Shown here: in pieces, positions 22,901-31,700 of the stretch
How the letters are laid out: each line of letters starts with the position of its first letter
Numbering within the stretch: the stretch's first letter is position 1
Assembly (NCBI GenBank): GCA_951217055.1
Contig: OX578279.1
Coordinates: forward strand, 26,562,173 to 26,626,172
Direction: 5' to 3'
Origin: Gerris lacustris
Taxonomy: Eukaryota > Arthropoda > Insecta > Hemiptera > Gerridae
DNA: 64,000 nt
Program-made: the position numbers and the translations under genes
The notes under the pieces: model-generated
What the model saw: only the letters and a program-made list of their open reading frames with translations
What the model was told of the DNA's origin: nothing
Database searches by the model: none

Positions 22901-25201
22901 CCCAACTTAAAAATTTCAAATTTGAGTGTATATTTTTGATTGGAGATTTAGATTCTACGGCGAAAAATAATACAATTTTACTTTTAATTTTTTTTCAATC
23001 TCCAATATTTTGCCTCCGTAAGGGGGGAAGAATGAAAAATAACCCTTTCAAAAATAGTAAAAACTTATATCGTTATAAAATCTAAACGGTTTGAAATAAA
23101 TTAATGGAACTTGGGGGATCAGTAACATGTAAAGGGAAGTGTGTATTCATCCACTCCCATACCAGGGGTAACCACCCATTTTGCCCCCAGGCATATACTT
23201 TTACCCCTTATAGGGGGCAAAATATTGGAGATAGAAAAAAAAGTTTGAAGTAACAATTTATTGGCACTTCTTTAGATAGTTACTCCCCTTACAAAAACAA
23301 AGTGTGATATTCCTTTTTCTCAAAGTACATTGGACTTAACATCCCTTTGTCTTAATAGTTATTTAGTCAAAGTCATTTGTAATCTAAAAAAACATAAGGG
23401 AGTAAAAATCTAAAGAAGTACCGATTTATTATTTTTTACCGTAAAATATAAATCTGCTATCAAAAATATACACTCCAATTTGAAATTTTGAAGTTGGGTG
23501 GCCTGGGGGCAAAGTAGGTGGTTGCCCCTAGTGTGCGATTGCATGAAAACAAACTTTTCTTTTCATGGTACGGATCCCCCAAGTTTCATTCACTTACCTC
23601 AAACCATTCAAAAGTTAAAGGGGGGGGGGGGGGAGACTTTTGGACCACCCTGTATACTTCATACATGAGAAAGTAAAAATTGGAGAGAGGCAGAAAAATG
23701 TGCTGTTAATTGTTAGATCTTAAGAAATTAAAATAATTTTTTGGTTAAAATTGTTTTTTTTTTTTTTTTTTAAATTGTAGGCAATTGTTAATATACAGGG
23801 TGACACAAAAGTATGGAAACCCCTAAATAACTCTTCAGAAATGCATATTTGTGAAAAAAGTTATATACAAAAGTTTCAGGATTTTTCCTTAGCTATTCAA
23901 TGGTGACCTTAACCTAGCCCTTCAAGGTCATTTGAAGGTTAACTTTGTTATTTTAAATGGGAACCCCTATTTTTTATTGCGGATTTGAAAAGAGCAGGAA
24001 ATTTTACGTAAAATATGACCTTTAAAGTCATTCCAAGGTCGAAATTGTTTTTCCAATGAGAATCTTTAATTTGTATTGCGGATTGTGAAATAACCAAATT
24101 TTTCCCTTCAACTGCAGCCTTGACCATGACCTTCAAGGTCATTTCAACCCTTTCCCCTCCCCCCCTTTTATTAATTTATTTGTTAAAGTACATTTATTCA
24201 ATTTTTTTTTCTTTCTTGAAGCTCGACCAATGAGAAGGCTCTCATTGGAAAAACAATTTCGATCTGGGAATGACCTTAAAGGTCATGCTCAAGGACAAGG
24301 TCATATCTTAAGTAAAATTTCCTGCTCTTTTCAAATCCGCTATAAAAAATGGGGATTCCCATTTAAAATAACAAAGTTGACCTTAAAATGGTTAAGGTCA
24401 AATCCAAGGTCTCCATTGAATAGCTAAGGGAAAATCCTTAAATTTTTGTATGTGCCTACCTTTTTTCAAAAAAATGCATTTCTGACGAGTTATTCAGGGG
24501 TTTCCATACTTTTGTACCACCCAGTAGACTAGCATAATAGAAAGTCAAACTTAAAATAGACTTCAGTTACAGTAAATAAAATCAAAGTAATTATTGTCAT
24601 ACAAATTTGATCTGGCACTCTTGCCAGATCAGAGGTGACAACCTGCTAATTATTAAATGAGAGGCAAGGTAAATCTTTTTTGAATATAAATTAAAACGTC
24701 TTACTGCTATAAATAAACAGGCGTTAGTGACTGTCATCAAAACATTCTTTATATCCTAGACCTACTTAAGAAATTCTACAGTCTAAAAGAGGAAACTAAT
24801 GTAAGAGTTTAAAAACCTGATTCTACGATGACATCATCACCACCAGATCTTATTTCAGTCACCTTACAATGCCCAACTACCTCTTCATCATTCAATATCA
24901 GGACAAAAGACGTTGGAAACTTTTCACAGGACATATACAAACTTTGATACCTAAAAAAAACAAAAAAAGGAAAAGTGCAAACAAACATATGAAGTTTTAA
25001 CAATTGAAATCATAATACAAAATAAAAAAACATCCAAGTAAACAAAGAAACCTTGACATGTTAAGGCTCAAGGAAATAGCAAATTCTTTACCTGGCAGTT
25101 CTACTTCTTGGCCATTCAGAATTAATCAAATTACAGCACTCTTTAATAAATTTTTTACAATGATGTATTGGATAAATTTGTAAGGGTGAAAAGGAATCCA
25201 T
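13927..25201 (-). CDS. NAA80: N-alpha-acetyltransferase 80 (actin N-terminal acetyltransferase), complete
   Basis: Exons on the minus strand are 25201-25092, 24950-24817, 16273-16198 and 14227-13927. They join in phase (AG|G, G|TT, AT|A) into 206 aa, close to the short insect forms of this family. Visible features are SEWPRSRTAR (residues 28-37), a typical NAA80 N-terminal motif; a GNAT fold with VVGHCKV; the acetyl-CoA loop RGFGWG (89-94); and the GFYFKLGYE strand-helix (122-130). An Asn-rich linker and a PPPPPLP run (175-181) follow, then the final strand TYMRKNI. In characterised NAA80, the proline stretch between the last two strands recruits profilin-actin, and the enzyme acetylates the mature actin N-terminus. 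The polyproline insert supports that assignment over other GNATs. Intron 2 (8.5 kb) is a transposon graveyard. The gene shares a promoter interval with HBS1. Confidence 0.92.
14710..14926. repeat. Long hairpin with a perfect 123-bp palindromic core
   Basis: Positions 14759-14819 and 14821-14881 are exact reverse complements, 61 bp each, around the single base 14820. Outside a short mismatched patch the pairing resumes (14725-14745 with 14890-14910, and GTTTTTTCAACC with GGTTGAAAAAAC). Part of the arm (GGTCATGGAGGTGGAAAATA) occurs a third time directly at about 14673. It lies in NAA80 intron 3, so it would be transcribed in the pre-mRNA. Confidence 0.95.
17492..17624 (-). mobile_element. tRNA-derived SINE, full-length head and body
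   Basis: On the minus strand, 17624-17551 folds as a tRNA-like cloverleaf. The acceptor strands CTCCTGC/GCGGGAG pair over 7 bp with one wobble. The A box is TAGCTTAGTTGG and the B box GGTTCAAATCC sits in a perfect TpsiC stem. A TTTTTCACTGTCTGTTTCCCG body and an AATTATAATTTGATTTAAATT tail follow. The same head, body and tail occur at 29752-29887 (minus), 29935-30040 (plus) and 27262-27352 (plus), so this is a SINE family and not a functional tRNA gene. Confidence 0.8.
17631..20744 (-). mobile_element. RTE-clade LINE, 5'-truncated
   Basis: The RT-coding body is at 18216-20457, with the endonuclease tail (WTWISPNGKTKNQIDY, GSDHRP) upstream of the RT. Recognisable but broken endonuclease sequence (one in-frame TGA near 20459) extends to about 20555. 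The 3' UTR runs from 18215 to 17631 and ends in a TAATAATAATAAAAAT-type tail, the RTE habit. The segment 20555-20744 is not recognised and may come from template switching. It is nested in the fold-back element and lies in NAA80 intron 2, in the same orientation as the gene. Confidence 0.8.
18216..20180 (-). CDS. RTE-type reverse transcriptase (transposon ORF)
   Basis: A 654-residue uninterrupted reading frame from the first internal Met. The same frame is open upstream to about 20457 and includes GSDHRP of the endonuclease. RT blocks in order are NYRPINLL (about residues 235-242), IDFEKAFDS (304-312), GLKQGDVPS (360-368), the catalytic FADD (402-405) and YLG (near 466). The C-terminus carries the RRKWQWAGHIAR...RW...GKPRKRW region typical of the insect RTE elements annotated as endonuclease-reverse transcriptase. 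All key RT residues are present. Because the 5' endonuclease part is broken, the copy is unlikely to be autonomous. Confidence 0.9.
   Translation of the reverse strand: MKNNLNSFNNNITDVLLTTSNELNINIEAKKNKVPINIKKMMERRRRIKRIGITDRIEFAKLSKSIRKEIEKWKHEKEINEIQQVIKSGTSLKKLMGQHQIGRKTVLAMKDEDGNVKRDAEEILEVICKFYKQLYKKEENNEQIKEEVEINSIDLGESEILHDEVESIIRNLKDGKASGEDRVINEYLKAGGRPLAIQLCSLFNLCLKKNKIPETWLESRLLLLFKKGNKAEIKNYRPINLLSVIYKVFMAIITKRLIKLIDDPIPVDQIGFKKNFSTLDGIVTLKQLIAKSNEYQIPLCLLFIDFEKAFDSVTTESILATLKYLQLEEKYYKLFEYIYNNSKIKITFQGLEEYIDIGRGLKQGDVPSAKLFTAVLEYALRNLVWENIGCRINGEYFNKLMFADDIVLISTSAQRLQKMIDELIQQVRNIGLKINITKTKAMFVNTSGQVTINGDVIEGVRSFTYLGRVITHDDNDDAEISRRISLAWSSFNKYRNLFRSSVNIEEKRKLWTSIVLPVLTYASESWTLTNQRIKRLRIVVRCMQRSILNVRKRDRKRKEWLQRNTGLEDIARVITRRKWQWAGHIARTQDNRWTKKILVWCPRDYKRKKGKPRKRWDSEFWKICGGATWMRVANQKTEWKRMTNVHCQVWLPPP
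21541..21600. repeat. Dispersed TCAAATTACATTGGACT repeat (also 23308-23365 and 62153-62225)
   Basis: A block built of CCTTTGTCTCAAATTAC, then TTGGACT, then ATATCCCTTTGTCTTAATA occurs here, at about 23308-23365 inside another fold-back element, and at about 62153-62225 in a CNOT1 intron. It is an unassigned interspersed repeat. Confidence 0.6.
22729..23655. mobile_element. Fold-back element with long TIRs (TACAGGGTGGTCC)
   Basis: The left end TATACAGGGTGGTCCAAAAG and the right end CTTTTGGACCACCCTGTATA begin arms of about 240 bp. Inside the arms, GGGGCAACCACCCACTTTGC pairs with GCAAAGTAGGTGGTTGCCCC. A third, direct copy of the arm interior (TTGAAATAAATTAATGGAAC ... GGGTAACCACCCATTTTGCC) sits at about 23085-23215. 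G/C homopolymer runs mark both arms. No ORF is credible. Confidence 0.85.
23793..24526. mobile_element. Fold-back element rich in AAGGTCA / TGACCTT motifs
   Basis: The left end TATACAGGGTGACACAAAAG is matched by the right end CTTTTGTACCACCCAG. Inner arms (GTATGGAAACCCCT with AGGGGTTTCCATAC) are nearly perfect. The element carries about ten AAGGTCA or TGACCTT cores. Two perfect 17-bp palindromes, ATGACCTT-N-AAGGTCAT, lie at 24126-24142 and 24270-24286. Confidence 0.85.
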
Positions 25202-25717
25202 GACCTAACTATTAACAAACTACAGACTACGAACATAAAAAAAAATTAGAAACTATTAAAAATTAAAAATATCCATTTCAGGAAAGGTTATAAATGTTCG
25301 GAAACCATTATGCAACCTCAATCAGCTGACATTTTTAGACTTTGTTTTCATATTCTTAGCGCTTTATGAGTAATTCTTTTGAGCTTGATTAATGAACAAA
25401 TCCAATTTTCAATTGTGTTTCACGTTTACGTTACGTATGTCGTAACTTGTTTGTCTTGGAAGAAAAATCTTTTCATTTACTTATCGCTTATCCCATTTAT
25501 AATTTATTAATTGTTAAAAATCAATAATTATTCTAATATGTGAACAACCCTTGTCCATTTGATTTGTAATTTTGACAAGTTATTTTTCATTATTCCCGTT
25601 GGTTTTTCCAGTTTAAGACCTGAGCAACTGAACAGTTGCTTCTGCTATATAGCTTCTATTTATCAGTTTTTAGAAATACTTTAACGAAAAGCATATTATA
25701 ATTCTTGATCGGATGTG
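25202..25717. promoter_or_regulatory. Shared (bidirectional) promoter interval of NAA80 and HBS1
   Basis: The start codons of NAA80 (minus, 25201) and HBS1 (plus, 25718) face away from each other across 516 bp. No TATA box at a convincing distance is visible on either side. An upstream ATG-TGA minimal ORF (25713-25718) immediately precedes the HBS1 start. Transcription start sites cannot be placed from sequence alone. Confidence 0.55.
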
Positions 25718-28700
25718 ATGTCCCGTCATAGAAATGTTAGGTCTCTCAATTATTCGGATGGTAAGTTGTTTTAATTATTATGTTTTATTATATTTTCCGA
25801 CTCATATTGTTATTTCAAGATTCTTATCAAATATAAAAATGTTTTGTTTGAACTATATTAGTGCTGTCGCATTATAAAATTAGAACTGATATTTTAATTC
25901 TTATTGGGACAAGGGCACGGATTTAGAATACGGTGTCTAAGCCCGCAACATATTGTTTTGAGTAGGATACGCTTACATTTTAATATGAGGTGGTTATTTG
26001 GCTATTTTACAGTGAACCATAATGTCGAGAATTGCTTGGCTAAACAATTTTGCTTGTTTTATACACATAAGAGATTGTATCCTCTTTCTCAAAACAGTGC
26101 ATTTGTAGATTGTCAATCAAATTTAGAAGAACCGGATCAGAATTATTGGATTAACAGATGCGAACTGGGCAGCTTGCACTGTAGACAGAAAATCGTACAC
26201 CAGATTTTGCTTAGTTTATGCTGGTGTAGCTGTGAGTTGGGAATCATGAAAACATAGATCTGTCGCCGTATCAACTGCAGAAGCAGAGTATATGGCTTTA
26301 ACGGAAGCATCTAAGGAAAAAATTCATTTCATAAGATATCAAGCATGGGAATCAATCAAAAGTCGGTAATAATTTATAATGATAATATAGCGGCTCAGAG
26401 CTTATCCCAAAATCAAATAATAAGCTCAAAGTAAAAAAATATTGCTATAAAACAACATTTCATCAGAGACGCTGTGAGTTAAGTTGATGTATCGACAAAT
26501 TGATGATATGGATGCAAATATTTTTACAAAGCCTTTGCCTGCTCCCAAACTTCACAAGTTCAGGAGCAACCTTGGACTTAATCCATTTGGCTCTTGAGGG
26601 GGATTATTGGAAGAAGGACCAGCCTGGACAACACTGACATGACAGTTTAACTTGTTCTTAAATAAATTATTGTTTTATTGTAGGAAATAATCTCAATACA
26701 CATTTCTCTCAGTTCTCTTTTCAAGTATTTAGTTGCCTTATTTTATATAGATCCATTTTTCAGAGGGGCCTTGGTAGCTCATATTAGCGAGCAGTTGGCT
26801 CTACTATCAATAAAGTTACAATATCGGCGTGGTAACATCTTGAATGGGTGACGACAGATCTGGGGACTGGGTCCTCCTTGGTGTTCACCCAGCATCGCTA
26901 TGAAAATGGGCATCTGCTTATGTAAAGTGATCAACTGGTTGTGTGTGCTAATTTTAAGGTTTTAAACAGCTGATTCAGCAACACACTACTCTTGTTCCAT
27001 CCATTATCATTACATATATAGCTGTTTAAGCCCTTTGGCAGGCTAAACCCTCAATGGGCTGTTGTGCCACAGAATTAATTAGTTATTATATTTAATAAAA
27101 TGTATTTTTAAAGAAATTAATAAAACAAATAAATGTTGTGTAAACAGATGTGTAAGATATTTTGGTCTTGGTTCATCAACCTGCCATTTGGGGGTGAATC
27201 CTCATACGGCACTCGGCTCATTGACCTTTCTGACCTGGTATATTAAAGACCATATAGAGGCCCGTGGTTCAAATCCTGGCGCTGGAGTGTATTTTTCTCT
27301 GTCTGTTTCCCGTAGTTAATAATAATTATAATTTGATTTAAATTAAAAATTAAAGACCAAAGGTTTGTTTAGCCGGTTTTTTTTTTAAGATACCTGTCGA
27401 CACCTGTCTTTTGTACTTAGTTAAACTTTTTACATATTGCAGTGTGATGTTGATGTAATGATTTAAAAGATTCTCTGTTCAATTTGCTTGATACAAGAAA
27501 AAATTGGTTTAACATTTTGTTATCTGACCATGGGTTGGTCCCAAGGAGGCCGGCTAAGATTGCTTCCTCTGATATGATAAGTGTAATATCTTGAAAATAA
27601 AACTGATATTTTTAATTTTAATATTTTAATTGATATTTTTAAAATAATTGATCAGAACAGCTTTTTTAAATAGAGTCTAGTGGTAAAATATTAAATTCAG
27701 TAAATAGTGGTTTTGAAGGATAACATCTAGGTTTTTTGTATGCAATCTTCAGTATAGTCTTTTGCACTACCGCTACTGAGTTTGTATGCTTGCATGCAGC
27801 ACTACTCCAGGCTATTAAACAATAATTTATAATAGATTCCGTCAGAGCATGATAAACCAGTTTTAAAACTGATTTATCTGCGAAATCTCTTAGTCTGACA
27901 AACGCGTACATAGTTCTTCTGACTTTTGCGACTACTGCATTAATATGATCCTTCCAGTTCAAGAAATTATCTATAATGACTCCTAGATATTTTACTGAAC
28001 TTACTATTTCGATTTCTGTAGTGCATTGGCACAGTAGTGCATGTAGCACAAGAACCATGTATCTTGCTGGGCCAATAGCCAGTATTAAGTTAGTTACATT
28101 ATTATGTTCTTTTTGAAGCCAGAAGAAATGTGGAAGACAGGAGTTTGTGGTACACTCTTCAAATGTTGACTCCCTTGAGGTGGCCCTACTGCGTACATAA
28201 AGTATTCCTAATTGATATGACCAAATAAAACTCTAAAATTGTAAGAAAATTAATTTATTGTTTTGTTTTTCCAGAGTATGATGGATATGATGATGTATAT
28301 GGACATTCCTTAGAAGATGACTACAGCACATCTCCTGGCAGTGGTAAGCAGATCTTCTTTCTTGCGTTAAAATTTAGCTAATTTTGTTTTAAAGGGGCTA
28401 GTAGATTATCACTCATACTGACCTAAAGAGGTTCAGATAGATGGTTTGATGCATCAAATCAATATTTTGAAAACTTAACCTAAAGTACATTGCCAGTATT
28501 CTGTGCCATAAGCAAGAACAGTCTCAGCCAATGCAACATTTTTATGTGGAGTATTCAATAAGGGTAATGAGTTATATTTTATCAATATAATGTTTATTTA
28601 ACCTTTTATGATAAATCCTTTTATAATGTATAAGAATTGAAATTAGTTATCTCCCTTATTAAGGTTACCCTTCTTCTAACCTTTAAAGGTTTAATATTAA

Positions 28701-31700
28701 TTGTGATGGCGTTTTGTTTTTTAATTTCAGCTGCTTTTATGTATGATCGTACCAGACCCACCCAAGTTTCTGCATTTTTGAACACCGAGGAAGACATAGC
28801 TGAAGAGGATATCGAAGAAGACTTGGATGAAGAAGAACCAAGGCCAAGAAATTTGAGTGATCTTGACGAAGCCAAACTCAGATCTTGTTTGGATGAAGCT
28901 CGTAGTGTTCTAGGTGATTCTGTACCTGATAAGAAACTCATCGACGTCATTCTTGAATCTGAATTCGACATCGCAAAAACTTTAGATAGGGTTCTTAACC
29001 TTGAACCAGCTGCTAAAAGACAGAACATTGGTGAGTTCATAGTATATTAGTAAATTTAATGTTTGAAACAAAATAAAAATAAGTTTCTTTCTAGTAAGAT
29101 TTTATTCTATAATGAAAACAAATATGCCAAAGAATTTTAAAGTTTGAATGTTTCTTTGAATTTGTGGTAAATGCTTGCTATTTTCCATTAACAGGAAACA
29201 AAATTGTGTATTGAGTTAAAAATAAAATGAAAAGAGGCAAACTGATATTTCTATTAAAAACACAATAGCTACTGCATCAAAACAGTTTGAGCTTTTTTTT
29301 AAACAGATCAATTTTCCTTTTGACTTTACAAAAGTGCATGAGTAAATTCCAAAAAAATCTTGGTGAAATAACTGAGTAAAATAATGCAATTGTTTGTTAA
29401 GTTTCAGTATATATTTTTTATGAATAAACTATATTACCACCTCTCTTCTGCCACCTTCAATCCCATATGCTAATGTAGAAAGCACATCCCTCTTCTGCTC
29501 TAACAAAAAATAATTATAAAATAATAGTTAATTTGTATATCTATCCAGAATCTTAGATCAACCATAAAGTGTTTATGCTGTGTTGGATGGTCAAACATTT
29601 ATTTTTTATTTTTGTGGGAATAGCCAAGGGAAAAACACAATAAATAAGAAGATATGTTTATTGTTTGTATATAAAAGAAAAATAGAAAGGAATAGTTTTA
29701 AATCAGTTAGTTTTAGAACAAAATAAACTCTTCCATTTACCTTATTTTTTCATTTTAATTTAAATCAAATTATAATTATTATTATCAACGAGAGACAGAC
29801 AGAGAAAAACAGACTCCAGCACCGGGATTTGAACCACGCCCCTGCATTTCCAGTACAAATGCTCTAACCAACTAAGCTATACTGGAGAATAATTTCCTCT
29901 GTTGTTAACGATACCAATCGTTAATGGTTCAAATCCCGGTGCTGGAGTCTATTTTTCTCTGTCTGTCTCCCGTTGTTAATAATAATTATAATTTGATTTA
30001 AATTAAAATTTAAACTTTCCTTAGTATGAAAACTACCAAAAGCTTCAAATACCAATTACTTATTATTTCATTATCAGCAAAAAAACTCCTAAATGCATTT
30101 AGTGTTAGGAATATTTAAGTTTTACAAAAACAATTAAATGAATAGTTGATAGTCTTTTAGTGAGTGGGAGCTTTATTTGAACATTTAACCTTATAAAATC
30201 ATAAATGCAAGGTTCTTCAAATGAGGAAAAATTATTTTTACACCTTATTTTTTGTTTATGAAAAAATTAATTTGTTCAAATAGATTAAACTACTGATATT
30301 ATTTACTACTTAGATTTATATTCTAAGTTCTAACATTATTTCCTTTTTTTTTCAGAAACTCCTAAACCTCAGAGATCAACGTATCAGCACCGCAGTACTC
30401 CTGGTAGTTATAGTTCACTCATTAAATTAAAAATGATCTGAATTACACTATTAAATGTATAAATGGTGTTTTTCAAATTAACTAATTAATATTATTCTCT
30501 TTTGTTTCATGTATTTGTTGCTGCTTGACATTTACTTGCAAGGTAAGATTTTTCAAACTATATTTTTTCCTATTTTAATAAGTTTTTAAAAAACAATAAT
30601 ATTTTTATTTCTTTAACTTTAAATTATCATACATTTGTTTGATGTGTGTTATCTTTATATGAATTAGATAATTTTTAATTAGTTAATTGGTCTGTGGGTT
30701 TATGTAAAGAGAAGAAAGAAATGTCTAAAAATTTATCGAATCCCCTAAATATCACTAACAAAGGAAATATGACGGCCCCTGTAAAGATGGAGAAAAATGA
30801 AGGTGTTGTAAATAATGTCGATGCTCATAAGCAAATTGCCAAAGTTAAAGGAATGTCGACAGTTGGGGTTTTTATATGTAAGAAATTAGAGAAACCCCCT
30901 AAACCAAAGATAACTCTTCCTAAAGCAAAACCAACCATACAGAGGTTTACATTCAACTCTCCCTCTCCAGATGACGAAAATATCAAACATCGAAGAAGAA
31001 TATGAAGAAATATCAACCCCTCGTTGATTCTGCTCTACTATTTTTTTTTTTAGAGAATGCTTTACTCTTATAGACAATATAATTTAAGTTTAGATTGTTT
31101 TTTTATTTTATATTTTATTTATTTTTTTTATGATTTTGCTTTTATTCTATTATGATGATTTATGGTTTCAGTTTTAAGTTATCTTATTTATCATTAAGTT
31201 TTATTTTTGTAATGTCTGCACATGTAGTATGAATTTATTTCCAGTATACCATGTTTTAAAAGTATAACTATTTTTTTTCTTCTGAAATCGAAGTGTTTAA
31301 ACTCCCAAACTGGTGAGGACTTTCCTAGCAGTTAAAAAGCTCAAATAAATTTTGTTTTATTAAATGAGTGATTTGTAATAATTATGTATTGCAAATTTAA
31401 TTAAATTAATTTATTTTAATAATGGGAATGAACATACATTTTATTTAGTTTTTAATCTGTTTTTTACTTTATCTTTTAAACATCATAACTAGTACGTTAA
31501 AAATATGTTATTTATGGTCACTTTAATTTTAGTCATTTTTTTAAATTTTTAAATTTAACTTATGTGTTGTGGAAGTACTCATGAATATTATGAGTACATG
31601 TGTGAGACATTACAAACAATATATTTATTTTAAGTGTTATTGTCTTCCATTATCACATGTCCCATAGTCGTAGAATGATAATTAGGGTAGAACAGAATTG

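Noticed and set aside
26765..27075. 5S rRNA gene or pseudogene
   Set aside because: Only a short stretch loosely resembles the 5S internal promoter. Length and flanks do not fit, so it is kept only as an unassigned repeat.
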